This document shows, piece by piece, positions 46,969 through 55,947 of a stretch of 64,000 nt of DNA; the stretch's first letter is position 1; each line of letters starts with the position of its first letter. The translations under genes and the position numbers were made by a program. A model generated the notes under the pieces. It had not been told where the DNA came from. It saw nothing but the letters and a program-made list of their open reading frames with translations, and searched no databases. Location: contig NZ_SOAN01000002.1 in the NCBI RefSeq assembly GCF_004364585.1, positions 251,000 to 314,999 on the forward strand, in the 5' to 3' direction. The DNA is from Nesterenkonia aurantiaca (lineage in GTDB: Bacteria; Actinomycetota; Actinomycetes; Actinomycetales; Micrococcaceae).

Positions 46969-49248
46969 GTGAAGGTACTTGTAGTCGGCCCCGGAGGCCG
47001 CGAGCACGCCATCGTCCGAGCACTGCTGCGCGATGAAGCAGTCACCACCGTGGAGGCCGCGCCGGGCAATGCCGGCATCGCGGCGCAGGTCCGCTGCCAC
47101 AGCATCGATGCCCAGGACGGGGCCGCGGTGGCCGCGCTCGCCGTCTCCGGAGGCTTCGATCTGGTGGTCATCGGTCCCGAGGCGCCGCTGGCCGCCGGGG
47201 TGGCCGACGCCGTCCGGGCCGCCGGGATCCCGGCCTTCGGGCCCTCCGCCGCCGCCGCGCGGCTGGAGGCCTCCAAGGCCTTCGCCAAGGAGATCATGGC
47301 CGCCGCCGAGGTGCCCACCGCCGGAGCGGTGCATGTCACCGACCTCGCCGCCGCGGCCTCCGCGGTGGACCGGTTCGGCGCGCCCTATGTCATCAAGGAC
47401 GACGGCCTCGCCGCCGGCAAGGGTGTGGTGGTCACCGAGGACCGCGCCGAGGCGCTGGCCCATGCCGAGGCCTGCTTCGCCGCCGGGGGCTCCGTGGTGA
47501 TCGAGGAGTTCCTCGACGGCCCCGAGGTCTCGCTCTTCGTGCTCTCCGACGGGGTGAACCTGGTGCCGCTGTCCCCGGCGCAGGACTTCAAACGGATCTT
47601 CAACGACGACGCCGGCCCCAACACCGGCGGCATGGGCGCCTACACCCCGCTGGACTGGTTGGAGGGCTACACCGAGACCGACGCCGCCGGCGTGCAGCGC
47701 GACTTCGTGCAGATCGTGGTCGACACCGTCGCCGCTCCGACCCTGGCCGAGATGTCCCGCCGCGGAACCCCCTTCGTCGGGGTGCTCTACTGCGGGCTCG
47801 CCGTCACCTCCCGCGGCGTGCGCGTCATCGAGTTCAACGCCCGCTTCGGCGATCCGGAGACCCAGGCGGTGCTCGAGCGTCTCGCCACCCCGCTGGGTCA
47901 GCTGCTGCTGGACTGCTCCACCGGCTCGCTCGGCTCCGCCCGCTCCCTGGACTGGGCGCAGGGCTACGCCGCCGACGTCGTGCTGGCCGCTGCGGGCTAC
48001 CCGGAGGCCCCGCGCAAGGGTGACCTGATCAGCGGCACCGCGGAGGCCGAGAGCCTCGAGGGTGTGGCCGTGCTGCACGCCGGCACCGCCGCCGACGAGC
48101 AGGGCCGGCTGACCACGGCCGGCGGGCGAGTGCTCGCCGTCGTCGGGACCGGGGCGTCGCTGGCCGAGGCCGTGGACCGCGCCTATGCCGGCGTGCAGAA
48201 GATCAGCTGGACGGGCGCGCAGCACCGCACCGACATCGCCGCGAAGGCGCTCGCCGGAGAGATCAAGCTCGGCGGGGGACCTCGCGGGTCAGCGGAAGGC
48301 GAACCAGCGCGCCCCGCCGAGACCGGGTCCACTGACGCCGGGTCCGTGGCCGCGTCTGAGCAGGAGCTCCCCGGCTGGGTGCACCTGTCCTCCGGGAAGG
48401 TCCGCGACCTCTACCGGCCCGCCCCCGGATCGGCCTGGGCCGGACAGGACGTGGTCCTGATGGTCGCCAGCGACCGGATCAGCGCCTATGACCACGTGCT
48501 CTCCACGCCCATCCCGGACAAGGGCATCATCCTGACTCAGCTGAGCCTGTGGTGGTTCGACCAGCTCGAGGCGGCAGGGATCTCCCACCACGTGGTCTCG
48601 GTGGAGGTTCCCGAGGCCGTGGCCGGACGCGCCATGATCTGCCGAGACCTGCAGATGATCCCGGCCGAATGCATCGCCCGCGGCTACCTCACCGGGTCCG
48701 GGCTCGCCGAGTACCGGCAGAACGGCACCGTGACCGGACTTCTGCTGCCGGAGGGCCTCACCGACGGCTCGCAGCTGCCGGAGCCGATCTTCACCCCCTC
48801 CTCGAAGGCCGCCCAGGGTGACCACGACGAGAACATCAGCTTCGAGACGCTCACCGAGAACGTCGGAGTCCCGGTGGCGGGGCAGCTGCGCGAGGCGACG
48901 CTGCGAATCTACGTCCTGGCCGAGGAGATCTGCCGCGAGGCCGGGGTGATCCTGGCCGACACCAAGCTCGAATTCGGCTTCGACCCGGGCGGGGCGCTCA
49001 CCGTGGCCGATGAGGTGCTCACTCCGGACTCCTCACGCTTCTGGCCCGCGGAGAGCTGGGAGCCCGGCGCGGCGCAGCCCTCCTTCGACAAGCAGTTCGT
49101 CCGGGACTGGCTGACCTCGGACGAGTCCGGGTGGGACCGGAGCTCGAACCAGGCCCCGCCGGCGCTGCCGCAGCGGGTCACCGACGCCACCCGTCAGCGC
49201 TACCTGGACGCCTACCAGCGGATCACCGGGACCGAACTGATCTTCTGA
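46969..49248 (+). CDS. Fused phosphoribosylamine--glycine ligase and SAICAR synthase (PurD-PurC)
   Basis: One open frame of 759 residues holds two complete purine enzymes. PurD (about 1-432): MKVLVVGPGGREHAIV, ATP-grasp FGAPYVIKDDGLAAGKGVVV (core KDDGLAAGKG), PAQDFKRIFN, GPNTGGMGAYTP and EFNARFGDPE. A Gly/Ala/Ser/Glu linker spans about 433-469. PurC (about 470-759): SSGKVRDLYR, VASDRISAYD, IPAECIARGYLTGSGLAEYR, DTKLEFGFD and DEVLTPDSSRFWP. PurD makes GAR (step 2) and PurC makes SAICAR (step 8), so these are not consecutive. No stop or frameshift breaks the linker (about 48265-48378). GTG at 46969 chosen; another GTG 24 bp upstream. Confidence 0.95.
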   Translation: MKVLVVGPGGREHAIVRALLRDEAVTTVEAAPGNAGIAAQVRCHSIDAQDGAAVAALAVSGGFDLVVIGPEAPLAAGVADAVRAAGIPAFGPSAAAARLEASKAFAKEIMAAAEVPTAGAVHVTDLAAAASAVDRFGAPYVIKDDGLAAGKGVVVTEDRAEALAHAEACFAAGGSVVIEEFLDGPEVSLFVLSDGVNLVPLSPAQDFKRIFNDDAGPNTGGMGAYTPLDWLEGYTETDAAGVQRDFVQIVVDTVAAPTLAEMSRRGTPFVGVLYCGLAVTSRGVRVIEFNARFGDPETQAVLERLATPLGQLLLDCSTGSLGSARSLDWAQGYAADVVLAAAGYPEAPRKGDLISGTAEAESLEGVAVLHAGTAADEQGRLTTAGGRVLAVVGTGASLAEAVDRAYAGVQKISWTGAQHRTDIAAKALAGEIKLGGGPRGSAEGEPARPAETGSTDAGSVAASEQELPGWVHLSSGKVRDLYRPAPGSAWAGQDVVLMVASDRISAYDHVLSTPIPDKGIILTQLSLWWFDQLEAAGISHHVVSVEVPEAVAGRAMICRDLQMIPAECIARGYLTGSGLAEYRQNGTVTGLLLPEGLTDGSQLPEPIFTPSSKAAQGDHDENISFETLTENVGVPVAGQLREATLRIYVLAEEICREAGVILADTKLEFGFDPGGALTVADEVLTPDSSRFWPAESWEPGAAQPSFDKQFVRDWLTSDESGWDRSSNQAPPALPQRVTDATRQRYLDAYQRITGTELIF

Positions 49249-49255
49249 CCCGCGT

Positions 49256-50431
49256 TCAGCGGTCGGTGCACTGCCCGGTGGAGACCGTCTCGGAGTAGCG
49301 GTCCGGGTCGGTCAGCACCGGCCCGGCCTGGTCTGCGGTGATCGCGAAGCCGACGTTGCTGCCCTCCACGGCGCGGGCGAAGACGACCCCGGCCACATCC
49401 CCGGACTGATCGATCAGCGGTCCGCCGGAGTTGCCCTGCCGGACATCGGCGCTGAGCTGGAAGATCTCCAGTGTGCTCGGGGAGCTGCCGTAGATGTTGT
49501 TGACCTGCGAGACGTCGCGCGCCTGGACCACCGCGCTGCCCGCGGAGAACGGGCCCCCGGCCGGGTAGCCCATCACGTAGCCGGAGTCCCCGACGTCGAG
49601 GCCCTGGCTGATCTGAAGCGGCGCCACATCCAGCCCGTCCACGGCGATCAGAGCCAGGTCGGAGGCCGGATCGAAGTGCACGGCGCGGCCGCTGAGCACC
49701 TCACCGTCCGGCATCTCCACAGCGGGCTCAGCCACCCCGGCGATGACATGAGCGTTGGTCACCACACGGGTGGGGGAGACCGCGAAGCCAGACCCTGACT
49801 GGGACTGTCCACACTGTTCGGCCACTCCGGTGATCCGACCCACCGAGGCGGCGGAGGCGAGGCCGGCGTCGTTGAGATCCTGGTCCTCGGGCAGCTCCGC
49901 AGGTTCGGGCACCAGCTGAGCGATCTCCGGGATGTCAGAGTCCAGCACCGCGGTGCGGACCTGGGCGAACCAGGACTCCGCCTGGTCCGGGACCGCGGAA
50001 TCGATGGTGCTCAGCACGGTGGACTGCTTCATCGCCTGGTTCACCGCGGGGAAGCCCATGGCGGAGATGGAGAAGGACAGCAGCGCGATGACGAACACGG
50101 CGACCACCACGTTGACCAGCCCGCCGACGAGCGAGCTGATTCCGCGCACGGCGCGGGAGTTGAACATCCGCTGGACCTCGGCCCCGGCGGCGGAGCCCAG
50201 CCCGTGGCCGGCGGTCACCAGCACGATGACGGCCGCGAGCACCGCGATCACCCGCCAGAGCGGATCAGGGACCCAGGACGCGACCAGCGGGACTGCGAAG
50301 AAGGCCGCGGTGGCACCGACCAGGAAGCCGAAGACCCCGCCCAGGGTGGCCCAGACGCCCTTGCGCAGGCCTGCCAGGAGGAAACCGAGCAGCACCACCA
50401 CCAAGATCACGTCGAGTAGGGTGATTCCCAT
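49256..50431 (-). CDS. MarP-type membrane serine protease
   Basis: 391 residues: four N-terminal membrane helices of the CvpA type (to about 125) followed by a trypsin-like periplasmic protease domain. The triad is His in TNAHVIAG (about 228), Asp in SDLALI (about 258) and Ser in GNSGGPL (about 335). Cys residues in EQCGQSQSGSG and TGQCTDR can form the disulfide used for redox control in Mycobacterium MarP, an acid-resistance and cell-wall protease. The convergent purDC gene ends 8 bp away. Confidence 0.9.
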   Translation of the reverse strand: MGITLLDVILVVVLLGFLLAGLRKGVWATLGGVFGFLVGATAAFFAVPLVASWVPDPLWRVIAVLAAVIVLVTAGHGLGSAAGAEVQRMFNSRAVRGISSLVGGLVNVVVAVFVIALLSFSISAMGFPAVNQAMKQSTVLSTIDSAVPDQAESWFAQVRTAVLDSDIPEIAQLVPEPAELPEDQDLNDAGLASAASVGRITGVAEQCGQSQSGSGFAVSPTRVVTNAHVIAGVAEPAVEMPDGEVLSGRAVHFDPASDLALIAVDGLDVAPLQISQGLDVGDSGYVMGYPAGGPFSAGSAVVQARDVSQVNNIYGSSPSTLEIFQLSADVRQGNSGGPLIDQSGDVAGVVFARAVEGSNVGFAITADQAGPVLTDPDRYSETVSTGQCTDR

Positions 50432-50694
50432 CGGTGGCGGACTCCTTATGGTTCAGGTGGCTCTGGCTCTGGCTCTTGCGCGGGATCGCGGCGAGGAAAT
50501 GCGGCTCGGAGCGGCGGTTCGGGACTGCTGCACCGGGGCCGCTGCGTCGAGCCTCGGGCCGCACGGATCGGTCCCCAAAGAATGACATAGAATCCTTGGC
50601 CGCTTGCTGAACGTTTCCGCACGTCGAGGCGAACTGGTAACTTCTAAGCAACGAGACTCTGTTATCTCACACATCCAGGAAGAACGGATCGCCC

Positions 50695-51372
50695 ATGGAT
50701 CTTGAAGTACTGCGCCGCGCACCGCTGTTCGCCACGCTCGACGACGACGTCTTCAGCGCCCTCATCAAAGAGCTCAATGAGGTCGACCTCTCCCGCGGGT
50801 CATCGGTCTTCCACGAGGGTGACCAGGGTGATCAGCTCTACTTCATCATCTCCGGGAAGATCAAGCTGGGACGCACCACACCGGATGGCCGGGAGAACCT
50901 GCTGGCCGTGCTCGGCCCGGGTGAGATCTTCGGTGAGATGGCGCTGTTCAACCCCGCGCCCCGCACCGCCACAGCCACCGCGGTGTCCGAGACTCGGCTC
51001 GCCGGTCTGCGCCACGACAGCCTGCGCAACGTGATCACCACCAACCCCGAGGTCTCGGTCCAGCTGCTGCAGGCCCTGGCCAAGCGACTGACCCGGACCA
51101 ACGAGTCCCTCGCGGACCTCGTCTTCTCGGATGTGCCCGGCCGTGTGGCCAAGGCGCTCCTGGACCTGGCCGACCGCTTCGGTCGTCCGGCTCCGGACGG
51201 CGTGTTGGTGGCCCACGAGCTCACCCAGGAGGAGCTGGCCCAGCTGGTCGGAGCCTCCCGCGAGACCGTGAACAAGGCTCTGGCCGAGTTCGTCCAGCGC
51301 GGCTGGCTGCGCCTCGAGGCGCGCGCCGTGGTGATCCTGGACATTCAGCGGATCCGCCAGCGCTCGCGCTGA
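50695..51372 (+). CDS. CRP/FNR family transcriptional regulator (GlxR-like)
   Basis: 225 residues: cNMP-binding domain at about 8-125 with the phosphate cassette FGEMALFNPAPRTATA, a C-helix (LLQALAKRLTRTNESLADL) and a winged HTH (THELTQEELAQLVGASRETVNKAL, core QEELAQLVGASRETVNKAL). This is the actinobacterial global cAMP-CRP/GlxR type. It is transcribed away from marP; the 263-bp gap must contain both promoters. A CRP/GlxR-type site occurs before acsA in this window. Confidence 0.93.
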   Translation: MDLEVLRRAPLFATLDDDVFSALIKELNEVDLSRGSSVFHEGDQGDQLYFIISGKIKLGRTTPDGRENLLAVLGPGEIFGEMALFNPAPRTATATAVSETRLAGLRHDSLRNVITTNPEVSVQLLQALAKRLTRTNESLADLVFSDVPGRVAKALLDLADRFGRPAPDGVLVAHELTQEELAQLVGASRETVNKALAEFVQRGWLRLEARAVVILDIQRIRQRSR

Positions 51373-51418
51373 GCTGAGCCCGCTGGTTTCGCCCAGCACC
51401 GACTCCAAAGATGAGTCT

Positions 51419-51471
51419 GCAGACACAGAAGGAGCGCCCGGCTCAGTGCCGGGCGCTCCTTCTGTGTCTGC
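51419..51471 (+). terminator. Long perfect hairpin terminator after the CRP-like gene
   Basis: A 24-bp perfectly paired stem (51419-51442 with 51448-51471) around a 5-base loop TCAGT, starting 47 bp past the stop. The core is GGAGCGCCCGGC. There is no T-tract. It can act in both directions and lies between convergent genes (the ATP-grasp ligase ends at 51545). Confidence 0.85.
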
Positions 51472-51544
51472 CTGCGTCTGTGGGGGAGGCGGGGCTGCGC
51501 GACCGGCAGGGATCGCGCAGGATCGCCCGAGGTGCGCCCTGAGG

Positions 51545-52876
51545 CTATTCCCCGGTGACCCGTGAGGGTGGATAGAACCGCAGGAATTTGCGCACCAGCG
51601 AGGCCTGCGCGGCCAGCAGCAGCGCCATGCGGCGCGGGCTGCGGTCGGCCGCGTAGAAGAACGGGTTCCGCCTGCCGCCAGAACGCAGGATCCGGGCGAT
51701 CCGGCGTCGTCGTTCCGGGTCTGAGACGTAGCGGCTGGCCAGCCAGCCCGGCAGCACGGTGTAGACCGTCTCGGCCTGGTCCTCCACGCGGGTCGTCTCG
51801 CCCTCGGCGGAGAGCTCCCCGCGGATGAAGTCCCGCACGTAGTACTCGACCGGGTTGTTGCCAGCACCGGTGATGTAGTAGCTGGAGCGGCCCAGACGCG
51901 GGTTGAGCTCGAAGAACTTGGTCTTGCCGTCGCGCGGATCGTATTTCAGGTCGAAGTTCGCGTAGCCCACCCAGTCCAGCTCGGTGAGCAGCTTCTGTGC
52001 CTGATCCACGGCTTCGGAGTTCTTCGTCGTGAGGATCACCGAGGGGTTGCCCAGCGCGGCGGGGGAGTGGTCCTCCACCACGGTCTCGCCCCAGGAGGCG
52101 AACCTGATCACCGAGTTCTGATCGGCATAGCAGGTGAGTACCCGCATGTTCTGGTCGTCGCCGGGAACCTCCTCCTGCACCACGAAGCTGGCCCGGTACC
52201 CGGCGGCGTGGACCTTGCCGAAGAGCTCGGCGAGCTCCTCCGGGGTCTGCACCCGGTGGACCTTGTGCTTGCCCTCGAACTCGGTCCAGTACCAGGCGGT
52301 CACATCGGCAGGCTTCGCCCAGACCGGGAAGCTGAGCTCCAGCGGGAGCTGGGCGTCCAGATCGGCGCCGAAGTCCACCACCCGGGTGACCGGATGGTCC
52401 ACGCCGAGATTCTCGGCCAGCGCGGTGAAGTTGTCCTTCACGGTCGCTGCGTCGAACCGAGCCCGGTCGACATAGGGGACGACCACGTCCTGGCCCAGGT
52501 CCTCCGGGTGGGCCTCGCGCAGCTCGATGATCGCCTGCACTGTGGAGTCGATGGCGCCCAGCAGCAGGATCGGAATGCCCTGATCCCGCAGCCGCCGGAT
52601 CGGGGCGAGGTTCAGCCCGGTGCGCACATGCTCCATCACCGTGCCGTTCTCGATCTCAAGGTGGGTGATGATCTTGGAATGCTTGATCATCCACATCTGG
52701 TGCTTCGAGAGCACCAGTGAGGTGATGCCGTAGGCCTCATGGAAGGCGCGGGCCGCGCCATAGGCGCCGGCGTCGCCGCCGATGATCACCGGGGCGAAGC
52801 CGACCTCGGCCCAGGCGCGCTCCTGCTCCTGCCACCGCGGGTCCTGGGTCAGGACCGGGGAGGCCTCAGCGGACAT
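51545..52876 (-). CDS. ATP-grasp carboxylate--amine ligase
   Basis: 443 residues: an N-terminal pre-ATP-grasp domain (FAPVIIGGDAGAYGAARAFH) and an ATP-grasp region with FPVWAKPADVTAWYW, VVQEEVPGDDQNMRVL and FFELNPRLGRSSYYI holding the Mg-binding Glu/Asn. Such ligases join a carboxylate to an amine; relatives include D-aspartate ligases that build peptidoglycan cross-bridges. Whether this one acts on cell wall cannot be told. Overlaps the RidA gene by 11 bp. Confidence 0.8.
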   Translation of the reverse strand: MSAEASPVLTQDPRWQEQERAWAEVGFAPVIIGGDAGAYGAARAFHEAYGITSLVLSKHQMWMIKHSKIITHLEIENGTVMEHVRTGLNLAPIRRLRDQGIPILLLGAIDSTVQAIIELREAHPEDLGQDVVVPYVDRARFDAATVKDNFTALAENLGVDHPVTRVVDFGADLDAQLPLELSFPVWAKPADVTAWYWTEFEGKHKVHRVQTPEELAELFGKVHAAGYRASFVVQEEVPGDDQNMRVLTCYADQNSVIRFASWGETVVEDHSPAALGNPSVILTTKNSEAVDQAQKLLTELDWVGYANFDLKYDPRDGKTKFFELNPRLGRSSYYITGAGNNPVEYYVRDFIRGELSAEGETTRVEDQAETVYTVLPGWLASRYVSDPERRRRIARILRSGGRRNPFFYAADRSPRRMALLLAAQASLVRKFLRFYPPSRVTGE

Positions 52877-53339
52877 GGGCGATGAGGTCGACTTCCACCG
52901 GGGTGTCCAGCGGCAGCACCGGCACGCCGACGGCGCTGCGTGCGTGCTGCCCGGCCTCGCCGAAGGCCGCCCCGAGCAGCTCCGAGGCGCCGTTGAGCAC
53001 CTTGGGCTGACCGGTGAAGCTCGGCACCGAGGCGACGAAGCCGCCGACCTTGGCGATCCGGGTGATCCGGTCGAGGTCGCCCACGGCCGCCTTCAGCGCG
53101 CCGATGCAGTTGAGCGCGCACTGCCGCGCGAGCTCATAGGCCTGCTCCTCGGTGACCTCGGCGCCGACCTTGCCGGTCATCGGCAGCGCGCCGTCGATGA
53201 AGGGCAGCTGTCCGGAGACATAGACGACGCCGTCGGCGATGACCGCCGGCTGATAGGAGGCCACCGGGGGGACCACCTCGGGAACGCTCAGGCCGAGCTC
53301 GGCCAGGCGCGCTTCAACAGCAGAGATCTGCTCAGCCAT
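52866..53339 (-). CDS. RidA family (YjgF/YER057c/UK114) protein
   Basis: 157 residues of the trimeric imine deaminase family that clears reactive enamines. The core has YVSGQLPFIDGALPMTGKVG, QCALNCIGALKAAVGDLDRI and a C-terminal VGVPVLPLDTPVEVDLIAHV; at the usual Arg position (RSAVGV) an Arg is present. It is longer than the 130-residue standard because of a 25-residue N-terminal helix, as in the other actinobacterial members that I know. Middle gene of DUF4177-RidA-ligase. Confidence 0.9.
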   Translation of the reverse strand: MAEQISAVEARLAELGLSVPEVVPPVASYQPAVIADGVVYVSGQLPFIDGALPMTGKVGAEVTEEQAYELARQCALNCIGALKAAVGDLDRITRIAKVGGFVASVPSFTGQPKVLNGASELLGAAFGEAGQHARSAVGVPVLPLDTPVEVDLIAHVR

Positions 53340-53348
53340 ATGTCTGAC

Positions 53349-53516
53349 TCAGTTTCGCGGGCGCTTGAGGTAGGCGACGGGGGCGTTGCCCTCCGGGCCG
53401 GGCAGCACGGTGACCAGCTCCCAGCCGTCCTCGCCCCACTGGTCAAGGATGCCCTTGGTGTTGTGGATGATCAGCGGAATCGTCGCGTATTCCCATTGGG
53501 TCTCAGATGCACTCAT
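53349..53516 (-). CDS. DUF4177-like small protein
   Basis: 55 residues, MSASETQWEYATIPLII at the start, then LDQWGEDGWELVTVLPG and AYLKRPRN at the end. The WEY...GWELV pattern is the DUF4177 signature. It is 9 bp upstream of the RidA start on the same strand, so it heads this small operon. The function is unknown. Confidence 0.82.
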   Translation of the reverse strand: MSASETQWEYATIPLIIHNTKGILDQWGEDGWELVTVLPGPEGNAPVAYLKRPRN

Positions 53517-53561
53517 ATTCTCAGACTAACGGACGCCCGCCGCGACCAAGAAGCGTCCGAC

Positions 53562-53607
53562 CCGATCCGCGCCGATCCGCGCCCGGATCCCCGCCCCGAT
53601 CCGCACC
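53562..53607. repeat. Degenerate short tandem repeat of GATCCGCGCC
   Basis: Two exact copies of a GATCCGCGCC unit followed by variants (GGATCCCCGCC, GATCCGCACC) in the gap between the DUF4177-like and penicillin-binding protein genes. Confidence 0.45.
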
Positions 53608-53665
53608 CAGGTCCGTGTGACGTCACCTCCCGCGTGGCTTTGACCTTGCCGCTAGGATGAAGCCC

Positions 53666-55927
53666 ATGGCGTCGCGTAAATCTCCCCTGTTTGATACTGC
53701 CACCACGGTCGGCAAGATCATGTCCTTCCTGGGCGTGAGTGCTCTCTGTGGCCTGCTGGCAGCAGGGTTGATCTTTCCGCTGGCAGCCTCCGGAGGCGCC
53801 GCCGCGGCCGCCGGCACGGACATCCTCGAGGACATCCCCGCCGAGCTGGCGGAGGAGCCGCTGAGCGTGCCCTCTCACATATACGCCTCCGATGGCACCG
53901 AGCTGGCGACCTTCTACGCCGAGAACCGTCAGCCGGTGGCACTGGAGGACATCTCCCAGGAGATGATCGACGCCATCATCGCGATCGAGGACGAGCGCTT
54001 CTACGAGCACGGCGGCGTCGACCCCCGCGGCCTGTCCCGCGCGCTGGTGCACAACGCCACCTCGGATTCCCAACAGGGCGCCTCCACGATCACCCAGCAG
54101 TATGTGAACAACATGTTGATCAACGCGGTCGTGATCACCGGTGAGGGCCGCCTGACGATCTCCGGCACCGGGGAGAAGACCTACGCCGACAAGCTGCGCG
54201 AGATGAAGCTCGCCGTCGCGGTGGAGCAGGAGATGACCAAGGACGAGATTCTCGCGGGCTACCTCAACATCGTGCTGCTCGGTGGCCGCACCTACGGCGT
54301 GGAGGCGGCCGCGCAATATTATTGGGGCATCCCGGCCTCTGAGCTCAACGTGGCCCAGTCCGCGGTGCTGGCTGGCATGGTGCAGTCGCCCAACGGCTAC
54401 AACCCCGAGGTCGACCCCGAGGCCTCCCAGGCTCGCCGGGACATCGTGCTCGGCTCGATGCTCGACGAAGAGGTCATCACCGAGGAGGAGTACGACGAAG
54501 CCGTCGCCTCCGGACTCGGACTGGACATCAGCCGCGAAGAGGTCGGCTGCGTCTCCGCCAGCATGGGCGAGTACTTCTGTGACTACGTGCGCCGCGAGAT
54601 CCTCGCCAGCGACACCTTCGGCCCGGACGAGGCGGCCCGAGAAGAGCTGCTCGACCGGGGCGGCCTGCGGATCACCACCACCCTGGACCCGGACGCGCAG
54701 ACCGCGGCCGAGGAGGGCGTCATGGAGACCGTTCCCGCCGATGACAGCTCTGGCGCCGGTGCCGCGATCTCCTCTGTGGAGCCGGGGACCGGCAACATCC
54801 TCGCCATGGCGCAGAACCGCGTCTTCACCCCGGAGCCGGGCGACGGAAACACCACGTTGAACTACAACGTTGATGCGGAGGACGGCGGCGGCAACGGGTT
54901 CCAGCCCGGATCCTCGCTGAAGCCCTTTGTGGTCGCGGCCTATCTCGAAGAAGGCGGGGAGACCGACGACGTCGTCGACGCCTCCGTCGACGAATGGGGT
55001 GACACTTCGCGCTGGGAGGCCAGCTGCCTGGAGCGCGGGTACACCACCTCGGACCAGGACTGGACCGTGGGCAACGTCGAGGAAGACTCCAACCGTCGGA
55101 TGACCATCGACTATGGCGTCTACTTCTCGGTCAACACCGCGACGCTGGCCACCGCTTCGGACATGGACCTCTGCGCGATCACCAACCTCACCGACCGCCT
55201 CGGCGTCCACCGGGCCACCGACACCAGCCAGGGGCTCTCCCCGCAGAACCCCTCGTTTGTGCTGGGCACCGATGAGATCGCCCCCCTGACCCAGGCGGCC
55301 GCCTACGCGGCCTTCGCCGCCGACGGCACCTTCTGCGAGCCCCGCGCGATCCTGGAGGTCACCGACACCCACGGCAACGAGTACGACGTGCCCGAGGCCA
55401 ACTGTGATCAGGTCATCGACGAGGACATCGTGGCCCAGGTCAACGACATCACCATCAACATCGCCGAGGGCACCATCGCCGCCGGCGACCCGCCGTTCCC
55501 CATGGCCGGTAAGACCGGAACCACCGACGAGGCGGCTCACACCTGGTTCGTCGGGTACTCCTCCGGAGTGTCCACCGCGAGCTGGATCGGCAACCCCGAG
55601 AGCAACCAGGGCTACCGCGGACGCACCGTGGCCGGCGAGTTCTACGAAGAGTTCTTCGGCTCCACCCTGGCAGCCCCGATGTGGTTGGACTACATGGAGC
55701 AGGTCGGAGGCGACTATGACACCTCAGACTTCCGTGAAGCCGATGATTCCCCGTTCGAAGACCGGCGCGACCGTGAGCGCTACCGCGACGGCGGCACCGT
55801 CTCCGAGGGTGGTGACCCCGGCACCGACGGCTCCGCTGTCGATTCCGAGGACGATTCCGACGACGATTCCGACGACGAGAACTCGAACAACGGCGGCAAC
55901 AACGATTCCGACGGAGACGACGACTGA
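53666..55927 (+). CDS. Class A penicillin-binding protein (transglycosylase/transpeptidase)
   Basis: Bifunctional peptidoglycan synthase of 753 residues. One membrane anchor (about 18-45), GT51 transglycosylase with EDERFYEHGGVD (catalytic Glu, near 108) and QGASTITQQYVNN, then a transpeptidase domain with SSLK (near 417), SVN (near 488) and KTGTT (near 615). The C-terminal 40 residues are an extreme Asp/Ser/Asn tail (DSEDDSDDDSDD). AGGA lies 8 bases before the ATG at 53666; an ATG three codons earlier is the alternative. Confidence 0.93.
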   Translation: MASRKSPLFDTATTVGKIMSFLGVSALCGLLAAGLIFPLAASGGAAAAAGTDILEDIPAELAEEPLSVPSHIYASDGTELATFYAENRQPVALEDISQEMIDAIIAIEDERFYEHGGVDPRGLSRALVHNATSDSQQGASTITQQYVNNMLINAVVITGEGRLTISGTGEKTYADKLREMKLAVAVEQEMTKDEILAGYLNIVLLGGRTYGVEAAAQYYWGIPASELNVAQSAVLAGMVQSPNGYNPEVDPEASQARRDIVLGSMLDEEVITEEEYDEAVASGLGLDISREEVGCVSASMGEYFCDYVRREILASDTFGPDEAAREELLDRGGLRITTTLDPDAQTAAEEGVMETVPADDSSGAGAAISSVEPGTGNILAMAQNRVFTPEPGDGNTTLNYNVDAEDGGGNGFQPGSSLKPFVVAAYLEEGGETDDVVDASVDEWGDTSRWEASCLERGYTTSDQDWTVGNVEEDSNRRMTIDYGVYFSVNTATLATASDMDLCAITNLTDRLGVHRATDTSQGLSPQNPSFVLGTDEIAPLTQAAAYAAFAADGTFCEPRAILEVTDTHGNEYDVPEANCDQVIDEDIVAQVNDITINIAEGTIAAGDPPFPMAGKTGTTDEAAHTWFVGYSSGVSTASWIGNPESNQGYRGRTVAGEFYEEFFGSTLAAPMWLDYMEQVGGDYDTSDFREADDSPFEDRRDRERYRDGGTVSEGGDPGTDGSAVDSEDDSDDDSDDENSNNGGNNDSDGDDD

Positions 55928-55947
55928 GCCCCACCGCATCCCTGAAG

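Noticed and set aside
50651-50671. Possible CRP autoregulation site before the CRP-like gene
   Set aside because: TCACA is present at 50667-50671, but the paired TGTGA half at 50656-50660 is absent (ACTCT).
50432-50694. Open frames in the divergent marP-crp gap
   Set aside because: Overlap the antisense of marP and have no coding character; region taken as two promoters, no precise boxes assigned.
53513-55540. 675-residue open frame on the minus strand
   Set aside because: Antisense to the class A PBP gene whose catalytic motifs are intact; composition typical of a high-GC shadow.
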